Shown here piece by piece: positions 33,359 to 44,397 of a stretch of 64,000 nt of DNA. Both the position numbers and the translations under genes were made by a program. The notes under the pieces are model-generated. The model saw only the letters and a list, made by a program, of their open reading frames with translations. It ran no database searches and was not told the origin of the DNA. This stretch comes from Strongylocentrotus droebachiensis (lineage: Eukaryota > Echinodermata > Echinoidea > Camarodonta > Strongylocentrotidae), in assembly GCA_035222895.1 (NCBI GenBank), contig JAVYIG010000690.1:310001-374000 (forward strand). The letters run 5' to 3'. Positions within the stretch are counted from its first letter, which is position 1. Each line of letters begins with the position of its first letter.

Positions 33359-34340
33359 TCAACTAAACAAGTACACAAATATTTTGTTCTGAAATAAAGA
33401 TATAGCATCAAAAAAAATACAGGAAAGCATCTAGTTCAATGCTGTGCATTGAAAATACAAAATCAAATTTACAGGTTGAACGTATCAATTCATAAAAAGC
33501 AAAATGGTATGAAATTGAATTTGGGGGCCCAATGAAATGACGAACAATGTAATCACTTCACCCCTTCCATAATAAATTGAACAAGCTTTCTAAAAATATG
33601 AATTCAATTATTATGAATCACAAAGAAATTCATGAAAACATAAGTTTACATTAATGTTAACTTCTGAGTTGGAGGCTCTTGGGAAGTGGAATAATTGGTA
33701 ATGTGCAATAGAACCCCACCCTTTCCTTTGCTTTTACCAATACAGATTAAATTGTAGGATTTATGGATCAATTCATGATACAGAATGTGATGTTAACAAG
33801 GAATGAAGAGGCCAAGATGAAGTAATGGATGATGAATTATTAACCACCCCCCCCCCCCCATTAGTGGATCATACCACCTGTCAGAGTCATCTCCCATTCA
33901 CACGCACATATCCACTGTCCTCACAGCTGACAGGGGCTGACCGAACCATTTGATTGACGGGTAGGCTAAACTCACCCTGAGGGGGCATACAGAATTCAAT
34001 TATCATTTTTCATAAATACAGCTATCAACCTTTTGCTCTCTCTTGATATGATAGGGAATTCTTCCACCTTGTTGGATAAACAATGCTGTAGCGAGCTGGC
34101 ATTTGCTCTGAACTTTGTGGGAAAATATACATATATCGCTGCAGGATATTGGCAGGGGACAATGGACCGATTCTTTTTTGTTTGATAAGAGAGGATTATG
34201 ATCTATTTGGTTTTGATGTATTCTCTGATGCCATAATTTTAGGACATTTTATGAAAATTGATTCTCTGGGATGACCAGGGAGGTGACTTACAAGTCAAGG
34301 GGATCGAAAGGTCAGAGATGATTTGCAGTGATTGACTCAA
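33359..34340. other. No recognised gene; C run at 33847
   Basis: A C run lies at 33847-33859. Otherwise AT-rich DNA with no supported frame. Confidence 0.4.
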
Positions 34341-34371
34341 TGGAATGGGGGCAGGGGTGGTGTTATGATAG

Positions 34372-34714
34372 GTGATGGTGGACATGGTGTTGATGGTGAT
34401 GGTGGACACTGATGATGATGAGGATGATGAGGAGGATGAGGATGGTGGTGATGGTGATGGTGATGATGATGATGATGATGATGATGACGACAACGATAGG
34501 GACGTGGTACTGCTGATACAGATGATGATGGTAATGGGGACAGTGGTAATAAAGATGGTTGTGATGGTGGTGATGATGATGGTGATGATGATGATGATGA
34601 TGGTTGTGATGATAGTGATGGAGATAATGATGATGGTGGTGCTGATGGTGCTGATGATGATCGATAGTGAAGATGATAATGATGATGATGATGATGATGA
34701 TGATGATGCTGATG

Positions 34715-34746
<32 letters not shown>

Positions 34747-34810
34747 GATGGTGATGATGGTGGTGATGATGATGATGATGATGGTGATAATGATGATGAT
34801 GATGGTGATG

Positions 34811-34842
<32 letters not shown>

Positions 34843-34930
34843 GATGGTGGTGATTAGTGAATGCTGATGATGGTGATGATGATGATAATAACAATGATAA
34901 TGGTGGTAATGATAATGATGGTGATACATA
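34372..34930. repeat. Long GAT/ATG trinucleotide array
   Basis: About 560 bases of imperfect GAT repeat with GGT, AAT and GCT interruptions. The purest part lies at 34675-34860. Poly-Asp and poly-Met frames on the plus strand and poly-His, poly-Ile and poly-Ser frames on the minus strand are by-products; no flanking coding sequence supports a protein. Confidence 0.97.
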
Positions 34931-35770
34931 CATATCTAAAGAAGATGTAAAAATGCTATTACAAAGTCATGCAGGTTAAACTATGCTTCTGGAGCCATTA
35001 ACTAAGAATTGTTCAACCCTGTTTATAATCTAATCAACGCAGCATATTTTCCCCTTTCATCGGTCCTTCCAGGTCATATTGTTCTGTCATCACAAACATT
35101 AAAAATATGATGAAGAACCATATTCAATCTATCATCTAGGCTGTTGGTCTAATTACTGGCCCAAACCAAGCCCCAGATAATTACTAACCTAAAAATGCAG
35201 ACTCACAATCACAGGCTTGAGTCAGGAGAGAGTTTGTCCAATGCCATGTGACCCCATTTTCTTTTTGCTGATCATAATCAGACATTGTCTGAAGGTGGTT
35301 TTTAAAAAGTCCCCCAGGATTTTCCCAGGATGTTGCTTACTGTCTGGGAACTGTCTTTAAGAATATCATCCTTCACCTAAGCAAGAGCAACGTGCATGCA
35401 CACGCGGCTAAAAATGAGCCTTGTGATAACGTTTTTAAATACATTTTTAAAATATGTTCCGAACTGGTTAAATGAAGACAATGTTTGATCATGGTTTGTA
35501 TAGGATATTCCCAAGAAGTTTAACATTTAAGATGTGTTTGGTGTTGAGCCTTGCAAAGACATCTAAGGACCGGGTCATAGCAATTAAGTCCCATAGGATA
35601 TATATCCAGGACATTACCTGCTCTCTGAGAACTCTCAGTATGTATCAGGAAGGGAAATGTTTACATTCAGTGGCAGTTGAGCCCTGTAACACTTTTCAAA
35701 CCAAGATTCCAAGCAGACAGTGACTTATTATGCAATGCTGTACATGGCCCTCTAAAACTTCCAGATAGAA
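34931..35770. other. No recognised feature
   Basis: Ordinary AT-rich sequence. The plus-strand frame 35472-35723 has no recognisable domain. Confidence 0.35.
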
Positions 35771-35774
35771 TTCT

Positions 35775-35853
35775 TTAATTCTTTGACAACTAGAGATGCA
35801 TTTTCCTGTATCAACCCTAGTGGAATGGGAGAGTTCGGCAGTCAACTGGTTAA
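35775..35853. mobile_element. Very short TTAA-bounded repeat, diverged copy
   Basis: TTAA at both ends. TTCTTTGACAACTAGAG near the left end matches the copy at 45571, and CCCTAGTGGAATGGGAGAG near the right end is a weaker match. It is the most diverged of three copies. Confidence 0.45.
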
Positions 35854-35940
35854 CTATCATCCTGTAGGAACCTGACTGAGTATTAAAGAATACGGATCAA
35901 ACCAATCAAAACACACATTAAACGAAAATGAAAAGCTTAA

Positions 35941-36015
35941 AGCCCCTCTAAAGTGCTGGGAGCCCCAAATTCGTCCCAAATTTTACCTAAATTGTAACAC
36001 AATGTGAAAAAGGAT
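35941..36015. mobile_element. Fragment of the AGCCCCAAATT TTAA family
   Basis: TTAA (35937-35940) precedes AGCCCC. The segment AGCCCCAAATT, then TAAATTGTAACACAATGTGA and AAAGGAT matches one arm of 50979-51220. No second arm is seen, so it is truncated. Confidence 0.6.
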
Positions 36016-36520
36016 TAAAATGAAGGTTAAAATACAATCCACATCTTAACAACATTTTCACTACTGCTCAGTCGAGCTACTCGACCTTTTCTGGCCAGTA
36101 ACCTGTACAAATATGCATTATGTCTAATGATGTGAATTTTGTAAAATAGAAGTCCTTCCAGTCACAAGAGCTTATTTACATAACATCTATTCAACAGCTC
36201 TGGCTGTGCAACCATGAGTATTATTTCAACGTCGCTATATCGAACATCATATTTGCGATGGCTTTGAACGTTTAAGGAGAAAACAGGGTACAAATGGAAA
36301 GAAAATAAAGAGCAAATTATCTTTCACGCCTGCCTGATGCAACGTCAAGAAATCGGAGGTCAATTGAAAGGTTTCTGTCGATAATTGACGTTTTGAACAA
36401 GCTGTCGTTTCACACCTCGGCACGTCCATCATTCATATGAGTGGCAAAATCATACTCTTATGTCAACATTCAAGTTATGTGTTCTGCAGAGTGGGTGTAG
36501 GTCAGAAACCTTGCAATTTC
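36016..36520. other. No recognised feature
   Basis: A minus-strand frame (36247-36432) has no recognisable domain. Nothing else is seen. Confidence 0.35.
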
Positions 36521-36521
36521 T

Positions 36522-36900
36522 AGGCCTGTCCTCATTATCTCGAGATTGCCAAATAGCCCGCTATTTCTGATTTGGGAAATAATCCCGAAGTTACAAATCG
36601 CGTCTTCATCAGCTCGAGATTTGACCTTGAAACTTGAAACTCGAGCTTGAGAAATTAGCTCGAGGAATTTTGCTCAGCGTGCACGCATAGTGCGAGTCTT
36701 CGGGCTAGTGAAGACGCACCAGACGAAAAGCGGGATATTTTGCAAACTAGCCCGAGATATCTTGGGATGATTATCTCAACCAAATATCCTGCTAATTGCA
36801 ACTTTGGGCTGATGGAGAGGCAAATTAACTGGATAATTTGCAATCGGGATAGTTCAAATAGCGAGATATTTGGCAATCTCGAGCTGATGAGGACAGGCCT
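36522..36900. mobile_element. Long-inverted-repeat element, copy C
   Basis: It starts AGGCCTGTCCTCATTATCTC and ends GAGCTGATGAGGACAGGCCT, an inverted pair. Its arms match copies A, B and D. The flanking nonamers differ, so either the target duplication has decayed or the copy is recombinant. Confidence 0.85.
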
Positions 36901-38370
36901 GATGTAATCTTCAGTGCAGACACAGCAAGGGATCGATGGCGGGTAGCTGAATAGGTTCGCGCCTCTCGTCGTGTAAGGTTTGCTGGGGTGCATATTATGC
37001 AGTACAATGAAATCTGACTTCTTAATTATGCCATTCTTACAAAAGTTTTTGGTTGTAATGTTGACTCAAAAGTTCAATATGTCAAGGAAAATCGGTACTT
37101 TAATTCTAAAACAATTTTTAGAATGCAACGTTGTTCACTTGAAACTCAGCTACATGTATCTTCTACGAAAAGGTTATTATTTTGGATACAGTTTGCGCAA
37201 TACGTGTATTCAATAACAGCATCTTTGTTATGATGTGTATACCATTTTATTCCAGGATCTGACCAAAAAAAATCAGAAGTTCACTATACAATTTGCATGT
37301 CATCTATAAAACACACAACAAATAGTTTAGGTATTTCAACAACTGCAATAAGAAAGCAGAGCTGAAACTAATTTCAAGCTATTGAATAAAAAAGTGCAAT
37401 TCCATAGTAGCCAATTGCATGATTTGGCTGTTTTGGTAATATTAGACAGTTAAATATCACATTATCAAAACAATTGTAAGACTGACAAAAAGAACAAATG
37501 CAATTGTAGCCTTTTATGTAAATTTCCAAAGTCTTTGCCAAAACTTGTTACAGTAAAAATGTCTGGGCTTGTCTATTGTTGAGTAAAAATAAGTTTTTTT
37601 CCATCAACATCTAGACAGAAAACACTGTCATTAAAGTATATTGTTGATTCAAACAAATACAATTAGATGACCTGGCAGTTATTTGTTGGCCAAAGTTGAC
37701 TTTTCTTATCAAGACAAGTCAGCAATTATATTATCACAATATCTTATGGTACATAAAGAAATTATAGTTTTCAGGATGTTGGAAAAACAATATTTCAATG
37801 GCTGGATATATTTCTGTATTTTCATGAGGTATTTCAGTGATTACAAAGATTCCTTGTTTTAAAAAAATTGCTCAGTGTAAGACCTGAAGAGTACCATTGT
37901 ATGTGTCCACAGTAAATTGAGTGAATGGTTTATTAGTGGAATTAAATGGAATTGTTTTTAAACAATATATCAGCACTTTAACATAATATGATAAGAAGCA
38001 ATATATGAAAATGAAAAAAAAAAAAAAATTGCAAAGAAAGCATTTCTTTTAAAAGAGAGACAAAGTTTGATGGAATATTTAAAGTAATTTGATATTAAGA
38101 GTCGCTGTGTCTCAAATGCTTGGAAAATGTTTCCAAACTTTTTAATTTAATTCATGTTTAAGCTGTTGCCAAGAAGTAATTCAAGGTTGTGTGACCTCAA
38201 GATGATGAAAAAGAGAGAAATATGTATTTTCCTGCCAAAACTGATATTCAAAACTTGAAAGTTGTTGTTACTTGAAAAGAAAATTGGACAGTAGAAATAT
38301 CTGGTCTGTCTCCTCTCTTTCAAGTCTCCTCCCATTCCAATTTCTCAGTTTCTCCGTTTCTCTCAAATCT
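36901..38370. other. No recognised feature
   Basis: About 1.5 kb of AT-rich DNA with no supported gene and no clear repeat. Confidence 0.4.
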
Positions 38371-38376
38371 TACTAA

Positions 38377-38509
38377 GGGTGCGTTCAAGCAATTTTTTAA
38401 AGCTATAGAATCACAAACATGAATCACAAATCAAAACGCAACCATGTTTTAAACTAAACGTCTTTGAAAACTGCGTTTATACGGTGAAAAGTGTCGCTTG
38501 AACGCACTC
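38377..38509. mobile_element. Harbinger-like MITE (TAA duplication)
   Basis: The ends are GGGTGCGTTCAAGC and, in inverse, GAGTGCGTTCAAGC, flanked by TAA (38374-38376 and 38510-38512). Three-base TWA duplications are typical of PIF/Harbinger. The element is only 133 bases and non-coding. Confidence 0.8.
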
Positions 38510-38512
38510 TAA

Positions 38513-39140
38513 GATTGACAAGAGATCACAAGCGATTAGGGTCCATTATATTCTCAATGTCACAGACGTCATAAAAAGTCAAAAAAATAGACCATTACAT
38601 GCCATTGTTTGTATTGTTACATTTTTCCTTCTCCAAAACACTTCCAAGGGTGAAAGGATTTGTCACGTATTTGCTCAGATAAAACTGACATAATTTACCA
38701 TTTGAAGGGTCAATTTCCTTTAGATTTCCTTAAATTCTTGATTTCCCAAGGAAGAAAATGTTACAAAATAACTTTTAAATATTTAAGTTGGAAGGAGACT
38801 GGTCAAGAAGTCTGGTCAAGAAGTCTGGCCTCGTTGATAAAGCCTATCGATTTCATACTTTTGTCTGTGACTTCTGAGCTGTTCCATTCATTGCGCAAAA
38901 AAAAACGTAATTGCGAAGTCTATTGAGCAGGACAATAGCCACCATTTAGTTCGAGCAAGGTTCCAGTAATATGATAGAGACTGTTCACATGGCTTTGTTT
39001 ACTGAACTCACATCGTTCTCATTGAGTGATATTTCACTTTGCAGAACATTCTCCAGCTTTTGCTAGGCAGTGACAACAGCATGACAACCTTTAGCTTGAA
39101 ATCTGGGCCTGACTGTAGAAGACTGTCGGACATTATGTAC
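38513..39140. other. No recognised feature
   Basis: A small duplication (GGTCAAGAAGTCTGG twice, 38800-38828) interrupts an otherwise unremarkable AT-rich stretch. Confidence 0.35.
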
Positions 39141-39142
39141 AG

Positions 39143-39470
39143 GTGTCGTAGTCGAGTGGTTTGAGCACTCTACTGGAAATGCAAAGATCGTGGGTTCGAT
39201 CTCTGACACTTCACTAATGTCCTTTGGCTAGACATTAATCTACATTTGCTACTCCATACCCAGGAGAGAAATGGGGACCTGGTAGGTTGATGTAAGCCTT
39301 TGTGATAGTAATTTCAAAATGCCCTTACAGTGACCATATGGTAGGAATACTCCCCAGGGAGTGGAGATGGTGCACACTGTGTATGTGAATGAATCCAATG
39401 ACCGGGGTAATAATAGTCTGTAAAGCGTTTAGAGCTGGTACTCTGTTTTAAGGGCTATACGAATCCAGTT
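39143..39470 (+). mobile_element. tRNA-derived SINE
   Basis: The head GTGTCGTAGTCGAGTGGTTT is an A-box arm, and GTGGGTTCGATCTCTGAC is a near-consensus B box. The spacing is that of a tRNA with a serine-like A-box arm. An unrelated body follows (CCATACCCAGGAGAGAAATG, then AGTGACCATATGGTAGGAAT). A tRNA-derived RNA polymerase III promoter is inferred. The tail is duplicated downstream, and a diverged reverse copy lies at 40195-40372. Confidence 0.82.
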
Positions 39471-39617
39471 TAGTAATTTTCACATGCCCTTACAGTGACC
39501 ATATGGTAGGAATACTCCCCAGGGAGTGGAGATGGTGCACACTGTGTATGTGAATGAATCCAATGACCAGGGTAATAATAATCTGTTAAGCTCTTAGAGA
39601 TGGTATTCCGTTTTTAA
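39307..39617. repeat. Tandem duplication of the SINE tail, 165-base period
   Basis: ATGCCCTTACAGTGACC begins at 39319 and 39484. Over about 100 bases the two copies differ at only two places (CCGGGG/CCAGGG and TAGTCTG/TAATCTG), so this duplication is much younger than the SINE family's other copy in the window. Confidence 0.9.
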
Positions 39618-40190
39618 ACGATGGTAGGCCTGTAATAGTCAGCTCGTGTGAACAGACCCTGCACACCAGTGTGATAGTGTACCCTTCCATCACTCATTAG
39701 CCAATTCTACTATCTCTCTGTTGAGTAACGCTCACTGATTGAGAGGCAGATTGGTTACTCAGAAGCATGCAAAAAAGGTGGTGGTAATGATTCAACCAGG
39801 GTGGACAATGTGAATGTACTTTGGGGGAAATTATCTCTTCAGTTATTAGAAACATAGCTTATGATCCATGAGGGCAGAGAGGGTGAATGGTTCCCAACGA
39901 AATTGGTCATTATCTATTTAAAAATAAGAATAACTGTTTCTTATAAAGCAATTTACCAGATACAACAGACCAAAGCATTTACAGTATTATCCCCGTCACT
40001 GGATTTAAGAGCTATCTGTTTCTTTACTTTATGATTTATGAGGTAAAAATTAACAATCAGAGCCAAATTCAGAAGGATCAAGGTAGTAATTGATTTTCCT
40101 TGAAATAATTATTTCTTTATATCCCTTCAAAAAATGACAGAGATGTCAATTAATAATCTTGGTTTATACACCGCTCAATATCAACACATC
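39618..40190. other. No recognised feature
   Basis: Ordinary AT-rich sequence. Nothing is seen. Confidence 0.4.
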
Positions 40191-40194
40191 TACA

Positions 40195-40372
40195 TGTTTA
40201 CACGAGTGCACCATCTCTACTCCCTGGGGAGCATTTCCACCATGATGGTCACTGAAAGGCCAGAAGGCAATTTAATCAAAATGGCATTCAGAATCCTTCA
40301 AGGTCCCTATTTCTCTCCTGGGTATGGAGCGTCAAATCTAGATGGATGCCTTGCCAAAGGACAGAAGTGCTA
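40195..40372 (-). mobile_element. Diverged, 5'-truncated SINE copy
   Basis: Read on the minus strand it carries GTCCTTTGGCAAGGCATC, CTCCATACCCAGGAGAGAAA, CAGTGACCATCATGG and CCCCAGGGAGTAGAGATGG, in the same order as 39143-39470. The tRNA head is missing. The 79-codon plus-strand frame at 40134-40373 is antisense to this SINE and is not a gene. Confidence 0.8.
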
Positions 40373-40465
40373 AGGCTGGGATTTTAAAGCTTTGTCAAAA
40401 CAGCTGGAATTGGACTCACAAGCAAGTCAAGTTTGTTAATTGACTATTTGAAGGTACCGTACATG

Positions 40466-41576
40466 TATAATGTAACTCAAAATGATTTTGCTAAGAAGAA
40501 AATCTGATGTCCTGGGAAAATCCAGTTTAGAGTTGACTTTGATTGCTTCTGGCTAAAAGATCTCATTTCAATATTTCAAGGGAATCTTAAAAGTTTTAAC
40601 AGTACCATTCCTTCATGATTTCAAGCTACAATGTAAATCAGAATAATTCATCTTAACAGAAATACTTGAAGCCATTCCGGCAGAAATTTTGTCATCTTAC
40701 TTTAAACTTTCAAGGGTGTTTAAAGAGAAGGTTGAGTTCTGGGAAGAGGTAAAAAATAATTTGTGAGCGTTATCATTGTTATTATGCAAGGGTGGAAGAA
40801 CATCAGATTAAACATGTTCCCTGAAAAGCATGGCTCTTCAAATGCCTTCATATTCTAAATATGACATAAAATACGTAAAAATCGGGGGGTAGGTTTTTTT
40901 CGCCATGTGCTCGCGTAGTCCCATATACATCATTCTATGTACAGTGCTTGTAACTTTGCCAAGATTTGGCCAAATTTCTTATCATTTTGATGATTCCAGA
41001 ACCTTGCAATACACACAAATACTTATATACTAGATGATCAACCTTTTCTGATAGATTCCTCACCGTTTCTTTCACAATGCAATCACATGACCAGAACTCA
41101 ACTTTATCTTTAAAGCTTTTGATTGTTCTCACACCATTTTAAGCTCCTACAGGTGAATGAAAATGACTTTTCTTAAAAGGAAATTAAGACATGACATCAT
41201 GGGTAAAGGAAGTTTAAAATTAATCCTAATTGCTTTGGGCTGAAGATCTTTCAAAACGTCATGAAAACTTCAATTCTTTTACTATTTTGAAGCTACAATG
41301 TAAATGAAAATGTTTTTCTAACAAGAAAAAACCTGACGTCCTGGGAAAATATAGTCTGAAGTTGACCTTGACTGCTTCCAATTACAAACAAAAAATCCTA
41401 CTTCAATATTTCAAAGATATTTTAACCATTCTTCGAAGCAACAATGTAAATCACAATGATTTTTATCATTAGGAAAGTTGTGACATCCTGGGAAAATATT
41501 GCCTAAATTCAACCTAGACTGCTTCAAGCTTAGAGATCTTATTTCAAGGGCATTTCAATGTTCTTTCATGAGCTAG
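40466..41576. repeat. Five ~150-base tandem units, one split by a MITE
   Basis: Units begin near 40466, 40627, 41147, 41294 and 41440. Each carries (C/A)AATGTAA(A/C)T-like sequence, then CCTGGGAAAAT, ATTGCTT or ACTGCTT, and a closing GAAGC or CAAGC. The spacings are 161, 147 and 146 where uninterrupted. Unit 2 is expanded to about 520 bases because the MITE at 40724-41109 inserted in it. Confidence 0.8.
40724..41109. mobile_element. 386-base TTAA MITE, copy 1
   Basis: TTAA flanks both ends (40720-40723 and 41110-41113). The termini AGAGAAGGTTGAGTTCTGG and, inverted, AGATAAAGTTGAGTTCTGG differ at two or three positions. It is exactly as long as copy 2 at 44008-44393, which lies in the opposite orientation. 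It inserted within a tandem array and so postdates it. The minus-strand frame 40935-41132 is internal to it. Confidence 0.93.
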
Positions 41577-41654
41577 AGACAAGTCATCTATCAAGTACTT
41601 AATGCTGCATTTCACATTAATGGTTTACCTTTAGGCCCTAGTATATCCGGCGAG

Positions 41655-41885
41655 AGCGAGAAGGGCATTGACTGGTATTATAACCTAACATAGAATTCAC
41701 CCCATTTCACTGCAGGCAAACAATGTCATTTTTTAAGAGCTAAATGGGCAGTAACTTGTATTATAATCTAACATAGAATTCACCTCAATTTCGCTACAGG
41801 CAATCAATGTCATCTGTTAAAAGCTAGAAGGACATTAATTAAACCTCTATTAATTGATATGAAATAATGCTCTTCTGGCCCTCAG
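41655..41885. repeat. Tandem duplication, ~87-base period
   Basis: Two units share ATTATAA(C/T)CTAACATAGA, ATTCACC, GCAGGCAA or ACAGGCAA and AATGTCAT. Each ends with a weakened GAGC(C)AGAAGGGCATTAA motif of the hairpin family. Confidence 0.75.
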
Positions 41886-42083
41886 CAGTCAATGCTGTTC
41901 CATGGACTATCTTTTGAGCAAGGACAGATTTAAACCCTCTTTCCTTTACCTTCCAATGAGCTTTCATCCGAAGACGTGACAGGATTTTATAATCACAAGC
42001 ACTTCCAGGTAACGGATCCCTAAGACAAACTGGGGACCATGGAAATTATCACCCGCCAGAAAGAAGCTCATTTACCTTGAAAG

Positions 42084-42110
42084 ATATATATATATATATA
42101 TATATATATA
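42084..42110. repeat. (AT)n microsatellite
   Basis: Thirteen uninterrupted AT dinucleotides. Confidence 0.97.
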
Positions 42111-43450
42111 GTCATAACGTACTTTCGACTCTCAACAGTAAGTATGCTGATTAATAATCCACATGATTTCATGGAAAGTAAATCATGAGTACCACTCCAT
42201 TTTTGTATTTTATTTTAATATCTTTTTGAGGTGGGGAGATGGGGATGATAAATTTTATTTTGTTTTATCAAACTGTTTTATTTACATGTACATAACTTAA
42301 TATTTTGCATAAGTCTGTTAAAAGGGCTAGGCCTACACCATCTTTAACACTATCAGTATCATCTGCTGAGAATGAGAGCCATAAGGGGGTAAAACTCCAA
42401 ACAGATTTAACGTCCTGCTAGCTCTCAAGTGTTCCTCTAAAACCGTCATTTCATCAGACTCCTTTTCAATATCGCTCTCCTCCATTTTCTCATCATCAAA
42501 TCTTCTGAATACTTTCGTCTTTCTCATCATGCTCCTATCACCTCCTTCGTCTTTCTCCTTGGATTTTCTACCTATCCCTTCCCAAAGGTAAAAACTGACA
42601 CCTCAACCTCCTTCCTGCCCCCACCGTGCCCCCTCTCCTCCCCTTCTCCCTCCTCCTATCCAATTATCATCTTCCTTATCTTTCCTCTTCCCTTCAGCTA
42701 TGTTCATACAAGACTGTCAAAGTTCTAAACTTAAAGTTTGAGAAACCTCACATTTATAAACTACGATCCACCAACAAGGATGAGGGTTCACACAAGACAT
42801 TTTTTTTAAAAACATTACCTGTATTAATAGTTATCTACAAGCAAGGAGAAGGGGTTCATTTGAACTACAAGCTGACATAACTTCCAAGTTAATTTGTATC
42901 CCACACAGCACATATAAACTGCAAGTGAGGACCTTTCCTCACTGCTTCTAGTTATCACCCTAACCTTACATTAAGACCTATCTTGGTTGGTAACTTTGAG
43001 TTAACCTACAATTTCGTAACCACAAGTGCATCCATACAGTCCCTTTTTAAACTACAGGATAACTTCAAGTTGGAACTAGGGCCTAAACTTAAACTTAAAC
43101 TTAGACTGTCATGTGAACCTCACTTTCAAGTTTGTCATCTTCTTTTCACCTCTGCAACCTCTTGAATACCTTGACAACATACATATACTGACCTCCAGAC
43201 GGTTTCCCTAAAGCATACCGTGTTGGGTGACATTTTGACAAGTACAAGGTTAGGCGATAAGCCTGTATTAACCCTACCATTATACCTAGATTCTAATCCC
43301 ACCTGAAGCAGGTTTAAGAAGTGCGAGATAGAGATTAAAACGTAAGATAAGAATTGAAACATTATCATTGTACAACAATGTGAATGTGAACAGTGTCTTT
43401 GAGAAATCAATTCACTGAGTAACTTGTGAGAAGCCTATTCAATGTACAGA
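42111..43450. other. No recognised gene
   Basis: AT-rich DNA with a CT-richer patch at 42530-42700. Short frames (42333-42530 minus, 42626-42880 plus) have no recognisable domain. Confidence 0.35.
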
Positions 43451-43451
43451 T

Positions 43452-43540
43452 GTGAGTTGGTTTAGCGGCACGTTCACTTGGTCAGCTCTCTGTCTTCGCC
43501 TACAAACTGGCTCAGGCGACCCCAGGTCGATATAATGGGC
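43452..43540 (+). mobile_element. Possible tRNA-like SINE head
   Basis: GTTGGTTTAGCGGCACGTTC resembles a tRNA A-box arm, and CCCCAGGTCGATATA is a decayed B box at a fitting distance. No body homologous to the SINE at 39143 follows. Weak call. Confidence 0.3.
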
Positions 43541-44000
43541 GGTCTCCAGACCTAAATAATCATATCTGATTGAGACACGACTGTAAAAACCCAATTTCAC
43601 ACACTTCTTTGTAAAACTTCTGGTACAAGAGAGTTAACTGCAGAACAACAGATTCCATTCAATATTTATATTCTAAACTTGATTAAAACTGTATTTCTAC
43701 AAAACCAGAAACTTATTTTGATTATTACTTGCACAGATTTTCTTCTTTGAATAAGCACCAATCCAGACATTCAATACAAGACCTTAGACTGAACTTTGCA
43801 AATACTAAATTTGGGGTCATAAATCCCGCACCATGTTTATGAATTTATAGAATACCTTTCTTTGTTTACAAAGGAAGGACCAGAGACATGGACAAAGTCT
43901 ACCGTACTTCAAAATTTGTTCCACTTGACCCCTTACTACTTTTTCAAGGAACAAATTTAATGATAGTGGGTAGTTTTCGTAAAGACTGTACAATGTAAAT
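43541..44000. other. No recognised feature
   Basis: Ordinary AT-rich sequence. Nothing is seen. Confidence 0.4.
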
Positions 44001-44007
44001 GGCTTAA

Positions 44008-44393
44008 AGATGAAGTTGAGTTCTGGTCATGCGATTGCATTGTGAAAGAAACGGTGTCGAACCGACCAGAAAAGGTTGATCATCTAGCATATAAGAATTT
44101 GTGTGTATTGCAAGGTTCTGGAATCATCAAAATGATAAGAAATTTGGCCAAGTCTTGGTAAAGTTACAAACACTTGCACAGAAAGATGTATATGGGACTA
44201 CACGAACACGTGGCGTAAAAAGCCGGCCCCCTGATTTTTACGATGTTACATGCATATTTAGAATATGAAGGGATTTGAAGAGCCATGCTTTTCAGGGAAC
44301 ATGTCTTAACTGATGTTCTTCCACACTTGCATAATAAGAAAGAGTAATGCTCACAAATTATTTTTCACCTCTTCCCAGAACTCAACCTTCTCT
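44008..44393. mobile_element. 386-base TTAA MITE, copy 2 (inverted)
   Basis: TTAA flanks both ends (44004-44007 and 44394-44397). It starts AGATGAAGTTGAGTTCTGG and ends CCCAGAACTCAACCTTCTCT. Over its length it is the reverse complement of copy 1 with scattered mismatches. The two copies form an inverted pair with a 2.9-kb spacer. Confidence 0.93.
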
Positions 44394-44397
44394 TTAA

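Noticed and set aside
33064-33411. Gly-rich and Pro-rich proteins around 33.1-33.4 kb
   Set aside because: They are translations of G and C homopolymers within a hAT MITE.
34337-34933. Long poly-His, poly-Ile, poly-Ser and poly-Asp frames
   Set aside because: All are readings of the GAT trinucleotide array in different frames.
39143-39212. Functional tRNA gene
   Set aside because: A and B boxes are present, but acceptor and anticodon stems do not pair well and a SINE body follows with a second, diverged copy nearby.
40134-40373. 79-codon plus-strand protein
   Set aside because: The frame is antisense to a diverged SINE copy.
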